Source of the DNA: Granulicella mallensis MP5ACTX8
Lineage (GTDB): Bacteria > Acidobacteriota > Terriglobia > Terriglobales > Acidobacteriaceae
NCBI RefSeq assembly: GCF_000178955.2
Contig: NC_016631.1
Coordinates: 3,472,001 to 3,536,000 of the forward strand
Direction: 5' to 3'
DNA length: 64,000 bases
Each line of letters starts with the position of its first letter. Positions within the stretch are counted from its first letter, which is position 1. This document shows positions 16,054 to 24,657 of this stretch, piece by piece. The translations under genes and the position numbers were made by a program. Under the pieces are notes generated by a model. It saw only the letters and a list, made by a program, of their open reading frames with translations, ran no database searches and had not been told where the DNA came from.

Positions 16054-16617
16054 ATGCCCGTTACAACGCTTGATCCGAAGACTTCCCTCATCGTCGTTGA
16101 TCTTCAGACGGGCATTATCAACTCGCCCTTTATTCATCCCATCGCTGCAGTAATCGAGCGAACCCGTGCTTTACTGGATGCCTTTCGTCAGCATGATCTC
16201 CCTGTTGTCCTGGTCAACGTCGCTGGAGGCGCGCCAGGACGGACAGAACAGCCGCGCCGTCACTCGACCCTGCCCGAAGGGTTTAGCGATCTGATTCCAG
16301 AGTTAGGTCTCCAGTCCAGCGACATCGTAGTGACGAAGCGGACATGGGGCGCATTCGCGAGCACAGATCTCGAAGCACAATTGAAGGCGAAAGGGGTAAC
16401 GCAGGTCATCGTCACTGGTATTGCGACCGGGACGGGCGTGGAGGCTACTGCTCGTCAGGCGTATGAGCAGGGATTCAATGTCACGCTTGCCCTGGATGCC
16501 ATGACCGATATGCGTCCCGAAGCACATGAGTACAGCCTCGCACATGTCTTTCCCCGTCTCGGGGAGACAGGTTCAACACAGGACATTCTTGACCTGCTGG
16601 CGACAAGGAGCGCATAG
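16054..16617 (+). CDS. Isochorismatase-family hydrolase
   Basis: 187-residue alpha/beta hydrolase of the isochorismatase/nicotinamidase superfamily. The first strand and Asp are in TSLIVVDLQTGI, the Lys in DIVVTKRTWGAF, and the third catalytic region in VIVTGIATGTGVEATARQAYEQGF. In cysteine hydrolases this last block carries a nucleophilic Cys (often C-V-E-A-T-A); here the position is Gly, as in isochorismatases proper and a group of uncharacterised hydrolases. Substrate is therefore unknown. The ATG has AGGAG 12 bases upstream; an upstream frame start at 15955 would overlap marR and is rejected. It is cotranscribed with marR and two membrane proteins. Confidence 0.85.
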   Translation: MPVTTLDPKTSLIVVDLQTGIINSPFIHPIAAVIERTRALLDAFRQHDLPVVLVNVAGGAPGRTEQPRRHSTLPEGFSDLIPELGLQSSDIVVTKRTWGAFASTDLEAQLKAKGVTQVIVTGIATGTGVEATARQAYEQGFNVTLALDAMTDMRPEAHEYSLAHVFPRLGETGSTQDILDLLATRSA

Positions 16618-16619
16618 CT

Positions 16620-16949
16620 ATGAACTGGCTCCATCTTGCAGCGTATTTCTTTGGAGGTATCTTCCTGGCCAACGTCGTTCCGCATTTTGTCAGCGGCATG
16701 ATGGGACAGCCCTTTCAAACTCCCTTCGCAAAGCCTCCCGGACATGGGCTTTCCTCGTCGACTGTGAACGTTATATGGGGCTTCTTCAACGCTGTCGTCG
16801 GATACCTTCTCGTGGTGCGCGTGGGCAACTTTGATTTGCGATCAACAAGGGACGTTGTTGCTCTTGCTGCCGGCGCATTGCTGATCAGTCTTCGTCTGGC
16901 TAAGCATTTTGGACAGTTCCATGGAGGCAACGCTCCGGAGCGTTCATGA
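16620..16949 (+). CDS. Small integral membrane protein, unknown function
   Basis: 109 residues with about three hydrophobic helices: LHLAAYFFGGIFLANVVPHF, VNVIWGFFNAVVGYLLVV and VVALAAGALLISLRLA. It starts 2 bases after the hydrolase stop and overlaps the MFS gene by four bases (ATGA), so it is part of the marR operon. I do not recognise the family. No catalytic motif is evident; it could assist the neighbouring transporter. Confidence 0.7.
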   Translation: MNWLHLAAYFFGGIFLANVVPHFVSGMMGQPFQTPFAKPPGHGLSSSTVNVIWGFFNAVVGYLLVVRVGNFDLRSTRDVVALAAGALLISLRLAKHFGQFHGGNAPERS

Positions 16950-18181
16950 AGAATCCAGTGGCGGGTGCTTTCCGCGCTCTAAGCATCTTCAATTTTCGAG
17001 TGTGGACAGCAGGCACTCTGGTTTCCAACACCGGGACATGGATGCAGCGTGTCGCTCAGGACTGGCTCGTCCTCACCCAACTGACACACCATGATGCTTC
17101 AGCTTTAGGTATCGTCATGGCCCTTCAGTTTGCGCCGCAGCTTCTCTTATTGCCCTGGACCGGACTTGCTGCGGACCATTTCAATCAACGCAAGCTTCTG
17201 ATGGTCACTCAAGCGACGATGGGCGTACTAGCGCTGGCTTTGGGAATCCTGACAATCGCAGGTAGCATCCAGCTTTGGCATGTCTATCTGTTTGCGTTTT
17301 TGTTTGGCTCCGCGGCTGCACTTGATGCTCCCGTGCGGCAGACTTTCGTTGCTCAACTGGTGGGTGACGAGCATCTGCATAATGCGGTCGCGCTCAATTC
17401 GACATCTTTCAGCATCGGCCTCATGGTCGGTCCAGCCGTCGCTGGCCTGATGATCGCGAAAGTGGGAACTGGCTGGGCATTTGTAATCAATGGCCTGTCA
17501 TTCGCAGCTGTCCTGATCTCGATGTCACTCTTTCGCGTATCCGAACTATATACAAGCACAAGAGCTAGACGTGCCGCGGGAGGATTTCTGGAGGGGTTCC
17601 ACTATGTCTGGGCTCGCCAGGATCTCCGAGCGATTCTGGTTATGCTGTTCCTGATCGGGACCTTCGGATTCAACTTCCCTATCTTTACCTCTACGATGGC
17701 AGTCAAGGTCTTCCACACCGATGCGCGTGGCTTCGGACTGCTGTCCTCCGTCATGGCGGTTGGCCCAATTTGCGGAGCATTGATCTCCGCAGGTCGTAAC
17801 AAGCCGAAGTTTGGCACCCTATTCGTAGGCTCAGCAATCTTCGGGGTCGGCTGCACCCTTGCCGCCCTGGCCCCTGGTTATTGGTGGTTCGCCGCCGCAC
17901 TCGTCGTCATAGGTATTTCAGCCTTAGTGCTCACCAATGCGACTACCAGCATGATGCAACTCTCGACGGAGCCCGACATGCGAGGCCGAGTCATGGCCCT
18001 TCGCCTCGCCGTCGTACTCGGAGGCACTCCAATTGGAGCTCCGATCGTGGGTTGGGTGGCCAATCATTACAGTCCCAGATGGGCTCTTGGCGTCGGCGCA
18101 TCATCGGGGTTTGTTGCAGCTCTCGTTGCTGCGTATGTTCTAAAACGAGAAGCGCAGGCTTCGCAAGAACTTACAGAGTAG
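16946..18181 (+). CDS. MFS transporter, DHA3 / EntS-like exporter
   Basis: 411-residue major facilitator protein with about 12 membrane segments. The N-terminal part (FRVWTAGTLVSNTGTWMQRVAQDWLVLTQL), the loop 2-3 block (PWTGLAADHFNQRKLLMVTQ, a D-x-R/Q-R-K variant) and AALDAPVRQTFVAQLVG are typical of the DHA3 group that includes EntS and macrolide exporters. It lies last in the marR-hydrolase-membrane protein operon, which suggests an inducible detoxification or export function; the compound is unknown. Confidence 0.87.
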   Translation: MKNPVAGAFRALSIFNFRVWTAGTLVSNTGTWMQRVAQDWLVLTQLTHHDASALGIVMALQFAPQLLLLPWTGLAADHFNQRKLLMVTQATMGVLALALGILTIAGSIQLWHVYLFAFLFGSAAALDAPVRQTFVAQLVGDEHLHNAVALNSTSFSIGLMVGPAVAGLMIAKVGTGWAFVINGLSFAAVLISMSLFRVSELYTSTRARRAAGGFLEGFHYVWARQDLRAILVMLFLIGTFGFNFPIFTSTMAVKVFHTDARGFGLLSSVMAVGPICGALISAGRNKPKFGTLFVGSAIFGVGCTLAALAPGYWWFAAALVVIGISALVLTNATTSMMQLSTEPDMRGRVMALRLAVVLGGTPIGAPIVGWVANHYSPRWALGVGASSGFVAALVAAYVLKREAQASQELTE

Positions 18182-18379
18182 TTCTGGCGCCAGAGCGTCC
18201 GTTTCCAGTCGGCGTGGAGGATGTGATTGCGGTCTACAAGGAGTTGTTGGTGTTCGGTGCCTTCGCTCTTCTCGCCATTGCGATAGATTGCGCTTTCAGA
18301 TGAGGTTTTATCTATACTGTTGAACGGGTGGCACATCCGAGCCCAAGACCACTTGGATTGGCGAGTACAATCATTCATT

Positions 18380-21300
18380 ATGACGACGGAAGCGCCCAGG
18401 ATTCTGCTTCTGCGATGCGTTCAGCTTTGCTTTCTCCTGTTGTCTGCGATAAGCCCCGTCTGGGCTGTCGACCCCAGTTTCCGCATCTCTCAATACGCTC
18501 ACACAGCGTGGCGGATACAGGATGGATTCCTTGAGGGAGCGGTATCCGCTATTGCCCAGACATCGGACGGCTATCTGTGGATTGGAACAGAAGCTGGGTT
18601 AGTACGTTTTGACGGTGTTCGCTTTGTCCCGTGGACTTCTCCGGATGGAAAGCAGTTGCTGTCATCCTCAATTACTGAGTTGCTTGTAGACCGGGATGGA
18701 AGCCTCTGGATTGGAACAGAAGGCGGACTGAGCCATTGGACAAAACAGCAACTCGTAAATTATCCCCTCCGGCAAGGACGCATCAATTCGATCGTTCAAG
18801 ACCATAACGGATCGATCTGGGTCACGCGCTCGAGATTAATGGATGGGGGCAATCCTCTCTGTCGAGTGATTGATCTGAAAATGAAGTGTTTCAGTATGGG
18901 AACTGAGGATCTTGAGCTCGCTCGCATGGCTTTAGCCAAAGATTCCTCCGAGGCTCTTTGGATTGGCGGAACAACAATGGTTGCCCGCTGGAAACCTGAT
19001 TCATCAAAAGTATTCAACATAAAGGGATTGAAAACCAGTCAACACCAAGGAGGTGTGTACGACTTGGTCGCCAACCCTGATGGCTCGCTATGGGTTGGAA
19101 TGGTATGGCGTGGCCACGGTCTCGGGTTACAAAAACTCTTCCATGGCAGATTGAAGCCTCTCATTACACCCGAATTCGACAGCAGCACATTGGAAGTCGA
19201 AACGCTGTTCTTGGACCGCGAAAACACCCTTTGGATTGGAACATCGCAGGATGGAATCTATCGCTTGCACGACAACAAAGTGGATCATTTTTCCAGTGCG
19301 GATGGTCTTTCGAATGAACACGTCTACAGATTCTATGAGGATCACGAAGGCAATTTATGGGTTGCGACATCCAAAGGGCTCGACATGTTTCGCAATCTCC
19401 CCGTTGTCAGCTTCTCCACACGTGAGGGGCTGAGCATTAGCGAGGTCGACTCCGTTCTCGCCTTACAGAATGGCGGCGTCTGGGTGGGAGGGTATGAAGG
19501 ATTGGATGCACTCCAGAATCAGCCGGGCTATCGCTTTCGCAAACAGAAAGGCCTGCCGGGGAAACAGGTGACGTCTATGTTGGAAGACCACACCGGCCGG
19601 TTATGGGTGGGTGTAGACAACGGGTTGACCATCTACAAAGACGGGGTATTCAAGAGCATCAACAGGCCGGACGGCCGTCCAATTGGAATGGTTACAGGCA
19701 TGACGGAGGACATGCGCGGTAATGTCTGGGCCGAAACCATCGCTACGCCCAGAACCCTCTACCGCATTCAAGATCTGAGCGTCCGGGAAGAGTTTCCGGC
19801 ACCAGAAGTGCCCTCCGGTAGGAAGGTTGCGGCTGACCCCAGCGAAGGAATTTGGATTGGACTCTTAAACGGCGACCTAGCACGCTTTCAGAACGGGCGA
19901 ACGGAGACGTTTCGTTTTGAGCATGCTCAGGGATCGAAAGTAGAGCAGCTCTTTATAAACACCGATGGCACAGTATTCGGATCTACCGCGTTTGGACTTA
20001 TCGCCTGGAAAAATGGAAAGCGACAAATTCTCACCGTTCGCAACGGACTGCCCTGCGATAGTGTACGCGCATTGATTGCGGATGGCCGAGGCGCTCTTTG
20101 GTTATACATGCAGTGTGGACTGGTCGAGATTCCAGCTACAGAGCTGCAAAAGTGGCTTGAACATTCTGACAGCGAGCTACAGCTAAGGGTTTTCGACCAG
20201 TTTGATGGGGTTCAACCGGGATGGGCGCCTTTCGTTGGTGCCACAAGAACTCCGGACGGCCGATTGTGGTTCGCCAATGGCCACCTATTGCAGATGATTG
20301 ATCCCGTTCATCTGGCTGGAAACAAGGTGCAGCCGCCGGTGCAGATAGAAGATGTCGTCGCCGATACCAGGAGTTATACGCCGCTCACTAATTTGAAGCT
20401 GCCTCCCCGCACGCGTGATATCGAGATTGACTATACGGCGCTGAGTTTTGTAGTTCCCCAGAAAGTGCGTTTTCGTTACAAACTGGAGGGTCACGATTCA
20501 CGGTGGCAGGATCCTGGGGCGAGACGCCAAGCTTTCTACAATGACCTTCATCCCGGATATTACAAATTTCGTGTCATCGCCTCTAACAACGACGGTGTCT
20601 GGAACCAGGATGGCGCAACCCTGGTCTTCTACATCGCGCCTGCGTGGTACCAAACGAACTGGTTTCGCCTCGCGTGCGTGGGTGCCCTTCTGCTTTTGCT
20701 ATGGGCGCTGTATCAGGTCTGGCTCCAGCAACTTAAAAAGCAGTTCACAAGGGAATTGGAAGCGCGCGTCGATGAACGCACCCGCATCGCCAGGGACTTG
20801 CACGATACGTTGTTACAGAGTTTTCACGGACTGATGCTTCGCTTTCAAACAGCATCGAATCTATCCATTACTCGTCCGGCCGAAGCCAAACAAACGCTTG
20901 ATAGTGCTATCGATGAAGCTGCTGAGGCAATCACCGAGGGGCGGGATGCGATTCAAGCTTTACGCTCGTCCCCTGTCGACACAGACGACATTGTCTCGGC
21001 AATCAAGGCCTTGGGAGAAGAACTTGTAACTGGTGGAACCAGCAACTATCCCGTCTCTTTTCGCATCGATGTGGCAGGTACGCCGCGGAATCTGCGCCAG
21101 GTGGTCAGAGATGAGATTTACTGGATTGCCTGTGAAGCCGTTCGCAACGCATTCCGGCACTCATGCGCGCACCAGATCACAGTGGAAATTCAATATGATG
21201 ATCGTCAGTTCTCCTTGCATGTCCAAGACGACGGAAAGGGCTTTAACGGAGGAGCCGTTGACGAAGCTGCGTCCGCTGGACATTTTGGACTGCATGGGAT

Positions 21301-21475
21301 GAGCGAACGCGCCAAACTCGTGGGAGGTGAACTGGAGCTTTGGAGTGGAGTTGAGTCGGGTGTCAACATTGCTCTGAACATTCCTGCGCCCTTTGCTTAC
21401 ACCCAATCTCCCGCAAACCTTCGTTCCTGGTGGTCGAAGATGCTCTTAAGGAAAGGCTCTGCGAAGAAATTATGA
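18380..21475 (+). CDS. Two-component propeller sensor histidine kinase (Reg_prop, Y_Y_Y, HisKA_3, HATPase)
   Basis: Inner-membrane sensor kinase of the large Acidobacteria/Bacteroidetes propeller type, 1031 residues from ATG 18380. Signal peptide LCFLLLSAISPVWAVD. Two seven-bladed periplasmic propellers built of Reg_prop repeats (TSDGYLWIGTEAGLVRFDG, DRDGSLWIGTEGGLSHW and others), a Y_Y_Y domain near residues 680-755 (LEGHDSRWQDPGARRQAFYN), and one membrane helix (FRLACVGALLLLLWALYQV). Then HisKA_3 with the phosphorylated His in ARDLHDTLLQSFHGL near residue 808, and HATPase_c with EAVRNAFRHS, VQDDGKGFNGG and GHFGLHGMSERAKLVGG. An upstream TTG at 18320 would bury the signal peptide, so the ATG is preferred. 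It overlaps its response regulator by four bases. Confidence 0.93.
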   Translation: MTTEAPRILLLRCVQLCFLLLSAISPVWAVDPSFRISQYAHTAWRIQDGFLEGAVSAIAQTSDGYLWIGTEAGLVRFDGVRFVPWTSPDGKQLLSSSITELLVDRDGSLWIGTEGGLSHWTKQQLVNYPLRQGRINSIVQDHNGSIWVTRSRLMDGGNPLCRVIDLKMKCFSMGTEDLELARMALAKDSSEALWIGGTTMVARWKPDSSKVFNIKGLKTSQHQGGVYDLVANPDGSLWVGMVWRGHGLGLQKLFHGRLKPLITPEFDSSTLEVETLFLDRENTLWIGTSQDGIYRLHDNKVDHFSSADGLSNEHVYRFYEDHEGNLWVATSKGLDMFRNLPVVSFSTREGLSISEVDSVLALQNGGVWVGGYEGLDALQNQPGYRFRKQKGLPGKQVTSMLEDHTGRLWVGVDNGLTIYKDGVFKSINRPDGRPIGMVTGMTEDMRGNVWAETIATPRTLYRIQDLSVREEFPAPEVPSGRKVAADPSEGIWIGLLNGDLARFQNGRTETFRFEHAQGSKVEQLFINTDGTVFGSTAFGLIAWKNGKRQILTVRNGLPCDSVRALIADGRGALWLYMQCGLVEIPATELQKWLEHSDSELQLRVFDQFDGVQPGWAPFVGATRTPDGRLWFANGHLLQMIDPVHLAGNKVQPPVQIEDVVADTRSYTPLTNLKLPPRTRDIEIDYTALSFVVPQKVRFRYKLEGHDSRWQDPGARRQAFYNDLHPGYYKFRVIASNNDGVWNQDGATLVFYIAPAWYQTNWFRLACVGALLLLLWALYQVWLQQLKKQFTRELEARVDERTRIARDLHDTLLQSFHGLMLRFQTASNLSITRPAEAKQTLDSAIDEAAEAITEGRDAIQALRSSPVDTDDIVSAIKALGEELVTGGTSNYPVSFRIDVAGTPRNLRQVVRDEIYWIACEAVRNAFRHSCAHQITVEIQYDDRQFSLHVQDDGKGFNGGAVDEAASAGHFGLHGMSERAKLVGGELELWSGVESGVNIALNIPAPFAYTQSPANLRSWWSKMLLRKGSAKKL

Positions 21476-22104
21476 CGACCGATCCCCGCATAATTCGGAT
21501 TCTGACAGTCGATGATCACCCGACTTTTCGCCGAGGACTCGCTACGCTTGTTGCCGCAGAGCCAGACATGATTCTGGTCGCTGAGGCTTCGAGCGGTCGT
21601 GAAGCTGTACAGCAGTTCCGCGTTCACCGTCCGGATATTACTCTCATGGATCTACAGATGCCGGAAATGAGTGGTCTTGATGCGATCATTACGATTCGTA
21701 GTGAATTTCCCGAAGCGCGAATCATCGTGCTCACAACTTACATCGGGGATGTTCAGATTCTGCGGGCTCTCAAAGCAGGGGCTCGGGCTTATCTGCTTAA
21801 AAATCTACTTCATAAGGAATTGCTTGATGCAATCCGCGCGGTCTTTACCGGGAGGAAGACTTTCTCTATCGAAGCTTCCTCGGAGCTAGCCGAACATGCA
21901 ACGGACGAAGCACTAACGGCAGGGGAAATCTCCGTTTTGCGCTTGATCGCTGCTGGAAATGCAAATAAGCAAATCGCAGATCAACTCTCAATCTCTGAAG
22001 ATACCGTCAAAGGGCGAGTCAAAAACATCCTCTCCAAGCTTGGCGCCAATGATCGAGCTCACGCCGCTACGATCGGCATAAAGCGCGGCATTTTCGACCT
22101 GTGA
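21472..22104 (+). CDS. NarL/LuxR-family response regulator
   Basis: Partner of the propeller kinase. 210 residues starting at ATG 21472, which overlaps the kinase TGA (ATGA). Receiver domain with VDDHPTFRRGL (acidic pair), phospho-acceptor Asp in DITLMDLQMPEMSG, the Thr in IVLTTY and the Lys in YLLKN. C-terminal LuxR helix-turn-helix: LTAGEISVLRLIAAGNANKQIADQLSISEDTVKGRVKNILSKLG. All key residues are intact. The last 117 bases are also the 3' end of a gene on the opposite strand. Target genes are unknown. Confidence 0.93.
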   Translation: MTTDPRIIRILTVDDHPTFRRGLATLVAAEPDMILVAEASSGREAVQQFRVHRPDITLMDLQMPEMSGLDAIITIRSEFPEARIIVLTTYIGDVQILRALKAGARAYLLKNLLHKELLDAIRAVFTGRKTFSIEASSELAEHATDEALTAGEISVLRLIAAGNANKQIADQLSISEDTVKGRVKNILSKLGANDRAHAATIGIKRGIFDL

Positions 22105-22881
22105 TGCCTGAGCCACTCGGCCCTTTTCCTCAGAGGATGAGGCGGGGCCGGTTCTCAACACTAATTGTGAGGGTATTTCGAGCGCTATCGCCATTCGGAC
22201 TAGATTTGCGAGAGAATCGGCATGCATTTTACGCATAACTTTCCCGCGATGGATCTGCAATGTTACTTCACTAATTCCAAGCTCTCCCGCGGCCTGTTTG
22301 TTTAACAGACCGCTGACCACCAATTCCATCACCTCTCGCTCGCGAGTTGTCAGAGTCATGTAACGTGCCTTTAGATTCGCGATCTCAATTCTGCGTGGCC
22401 GTTCCATGCAGTCCCTATCGAGCGCCGCTCTCACCGCCTTCAGAACTGCTTGATTGACAAGAGGCTTGATCAAATAATCGACGGCACCCGCCTTTATCAC
22501 GCGTACACACGATTGAATGTCACAGGTACTTGAGATGAAGACGATTGGCGGATGAGGATCTCCAGTCATTTGACTCGTTAGCGCCGCTCCATTTGCATCT
22601 GGCAAAGGTAGGCCCACAACGAGGCAACTCGGCATATCGGGTTTGGGATACTGAAGATATTGAGTCGCCGATTCAAAAGCGATGCAATCGAGGTGACTGG
22701 ATACGAACAGCTCGGAGAGACTCTGGCGCGTGCTGTAATCCTTGTCCACGACAAATACAAACTGGGGTTGTGAGTTCCTCCGGGACTCCTGACCGGGTTC
22801 CGCGGGGGAACGCAAATCGTCCCGGGCAGGATAATTCCTGGAATCTCTAGAACATACAGCGAATCGTTTCACGGTAATCAC
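21988..22881 (-). CDS. FixJ-type response regulator lacking the phospho-acceptor Asp
   Basis: 297 residues, GTG start at 22881 with GAGG upstream. The receiver (about residues 40-155) begins FVFVVDKDYSTRQSLSELF and contains SSTCDIQSCVRVIKAGAVDYLIKPLV, as in the FixJ/TodR group. Where FixJ proteins read P-G-C-L-V-L-D, this one reads PSCLVVGLPLPD, so the Asp is replaced by Gly. The LuxR-type HTH follows (LTTREREVMELVVSGLLNKQAAGELGISEVTLQIHRGKVMRKM). After the usual end (LANLVRMAIALEIPS) the frame continues for about 60 residues that partly overlap the 3' end of the convergent narL-type gene. Probably a phosphorylation-independent DNA-binding protein; real, but regulation is unusual. Confidence 0.8.
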   Translation of the reverse strand: MITVKRFAVCSRDSRNYPARDDLRSPAEPGQESRRNSQPQFVFVVDKDYSTRQSLSELFVSSHLDCIAFESATQYLQYPKPDMPSCLVVGLPLPDANGAALTSQMTGDPHPPIVFISSTCDIQSCVRVIKAGAVDYLIKPLVNQAVLKAVRAALDRDCMERPRRIEIANLKARYMTLTTREREVMELVVSGLLNKQAAGELGISEVTLQIHRGKVMRKMHADSLANLVRMAIALEIPSQLVLRTGPASSSEEKGRVAQASQVENAALYADRSGVSSIIGAKLGEDVFDSPFDGIFRD

Positions 22882-23054
22882 GAGTGCCTCTATACAAGCC
22901 GTTCTCGTTACAGAGTCTTAGACTCTAAGATCTCGGACAAGCCCAGATCGAGTAGCCGACGGCGGCCATATTTGGGAAGATCTTGACGCCCTTTTCAGTA
23001 CATCTTTGCCACTCTTTAGGGCTCATGGACGCCCCACAAAAGGATCCAGAACAT

Positions 23055-23447
23055 CTACCTCTTTGGGCTTCGGATGTAAATACGTTTCCAACCGAAAAGA
23101 TGTGCATCTATCGACCAGGCACCGGGTCCAAGCAAAGCAAGGGCTAGACACTGTGCCGCAAGAAGGATACTGATCCATCGATCTCCGCCTGGCGAGATAA
23201 TTCGCCATACCTCAACAGCGGCGACAAGCATGCCTGTATTGCACGTCCATAAACCGAGGATAAGAAACAATGCCCCGATGGTGGTGGCTAGATATACGAT
23301 GACAGCTTCGACCAGATGACCATCGTGCGGCGTCCACATCCTATTGCCGACTAATGCAATTCCGGCGATTACGCGCAACAGAAGAAGCCCGACTCCGGGC
23401 CAACTGCGAGTAAATGTTGAGAATAGTCGGAGCACAATCACAGACAT
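23055..23447 (-). CDS. DoxX-like small membrane protein
   Basis: About 130 residues from ATG 23447, with four hydrophobic segments: VGLLLLRVIAGIALV, AVIVYLATTIGALFLILGLW, GMLVAAVEVWRII and WISILLAAQCLALALLGPGAWSIDA. The closing GPGAWSIDARLFG-like pattern is typical of DoxX-like proteins common in Acidobacteria. The frame stays open to an ATG at 23549 preceded by GAGAAG, which would add 34 residues; the shorter start fits the family better. Function in this subgroup is not established (DoxX-like proteins have been linked to redox and membrane roles). Confidence 0.7.
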   Translation of the reverse strand: MSVIVLRLFSTFTRSWPGVGLLLLRVIAGIALVGNRMWTPHDGHLVEAVIVYLATTIGALFLILGLWTCNTGMLVAAVEVWRIISPGGDRWISILLAAQCLALALLGPGAWSIDAHLFGWKRIYIRSPKR

Positions 23448-23867
23448 GATGAAGCTACTTGAAATTCTTCGTAAGCCCAAAAAGGGTGGCCACAAACTAC
23501 TCTTTTGGGTCAAGAACAGCGGGTGGGCTTTCGGGGACTTGATGCTCATGATCTTCTCGGCATCAGATCAGCACACTGACGAGAACATCACCCTAAACGC
23601 GTAGATGCTCTTGCCTGGGCACGTTCGGAGATCAGAACGCCAGGATGACAAAAAATGTTCATGGGCAGGGCATCAGAACTATGGGCGCAGTCCAGTTCCT
23701 TCCAGTCCCAATTCGCACGTACTCTCGCTCTCTTGAAGGCCGCATGAACTTTCCTGAGCCGCCTTTCCCATTGTGGATGATTGGCAATCTCCCGATGAGA
23801 GGGCGGATAGAAGTTTCCGTGCTGGTATTCGTCGTTAAGTCCAATACGTTAGAACATCCGCTTCCGT

Positions 23868-23912
23868 TTCGGGACCAGGGTGTCGGAGGTTCGAATCCTC
23901 TCGCCCTGACCA
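23868..23912 (+). other. 3' end of tRNA-Pro(CGG), attachment-site-like fragment
   Basis: From inside the anticodon loop to CCA the sequence is that of a tRNA. There is a loop TTCGGGA with anticodon CGG, the 3' anticodon strand CCAGG, a T-arm GGAGG-TTCGAAT-CCTCT, the 3' acceptor strand CGCCCTG, discriminator A and CCA. Nothing upstream supplies the matching 5' acceptor strand CAGGGCG or a D-arm, so this is not a functional gene. A duplicated 3' half beginning in the anticodon loop is the usual scar (attL/attR) of a tyrosine-recombinase element inserted in a tRNA gene. No recombinase gene lies next to it. Confidence 0.75.
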
Positions 23913-24116
23913 TTAAAATCCCATGTTTTCGACTTGCAAGAGCTTTGAGCTTTTTGGCCCCACGTCCGATTTGGGTCCAATCGCCAAATCCGCGATTCGA
24001 CCCACCGCATTTCACGCACCCAAGGAGACCGCGTACATGCAATGCAACCGGGTCACTCCCGAAGAGCACTCGGCTCTTAGGACACCCAACGTAAAAGTGA
24101 GTGCCGCAAGCTCCGA

Positions 24117-24268
24117 GATTTATGGCATCCAATAAGGTACAAAACCGTACTGATACCACCCTATCTGAGGCACTACATTCGACGAAAAGTCCCAGATTTA
24201 TCAGCTGGTTAGATAAAACTGCCAAAACTGCAAAACCTTTATGCGTCGGTTCGATCCCGACCCGCGCC
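24117..24268 (+). repeat. Element end with 3' half of tRNA-Cys(GCA), copy A
   Basis: Bases 24229-24268 are the 3' half of a tRNA-Cys: anticodon GCA in TGCAAAACC, a T-arm GTCGG-TTCGATC-CCGAC and acceptor strand CCGCGCC. No 5' half is present. The roughly 110 bases before it, starting near ATGGCATCCAAT, match the sequence before copy C at 43080-43198. In the last 98 or so bases I count about eight differences, and the tRNA part is identical. The shared upstream part is therefore the end of a mobile element. The tail TTT differs from the normal TCCA. Confidence 0.75.
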
Positions 24269-24657
24269 TTTAAACTCCTCTCGACATTTGGCGTGACTCA
24301 TCGACGCTGCCTTTTCGCCGTGGCAGCCAATAAGGCAGTCAATTGGCGCATAAGCCCAGATTAGTCAGCCACGTGGGTTGCAACGGAAGCCAAAAATCCG
24401 CCCCCCAGACTGCCCACTCAGCATTGCCGCCAAGTCCGCCGACGCATCGAGCACACGCGCGTGGACCTTGAGAGGAATATCGGGAAGCGAGTACCCTAGT
24501 CCGCCATACGGAAAAGGCAGCCTCCTGCTAAGGCGCTTCGGGCTGCCTCCTGCAGGATCGGCAGACATGCACTCCCTCAGCCGCGTAGAGATTGAGACGC
24601 GGGTACATTGACCGGAAAAGTGCCAACGCAGACCGACGATCATAAAATGTCAAAATC
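24269..24657. other. Gap between att-like copy A and a membrane protein gene
   Basis: No supported gene. A minus-strand frame (24365-24643) has no recognisable family or ribosome site. A GC-rich partial hairpin (GGCAGCC...GGGCTGCC) lies near 24511-24546. Short runs such as GCAGCCAAT and GCAGTCAATTGGCG near 24326-24350 echo motifs seen before copy C and could be integrase arm sites; this is a guess. Confidence 0.35.

Noticed and set aside
23659..24225. Minus-strand 188-residue frame containing ARGFEPPTPWSRN
   Set aside because: This peptide is the well-known false translation across a tRNA 3' end. The frame runs through the tRNA-Pro and tRNA-Cys scars and is not a gene.
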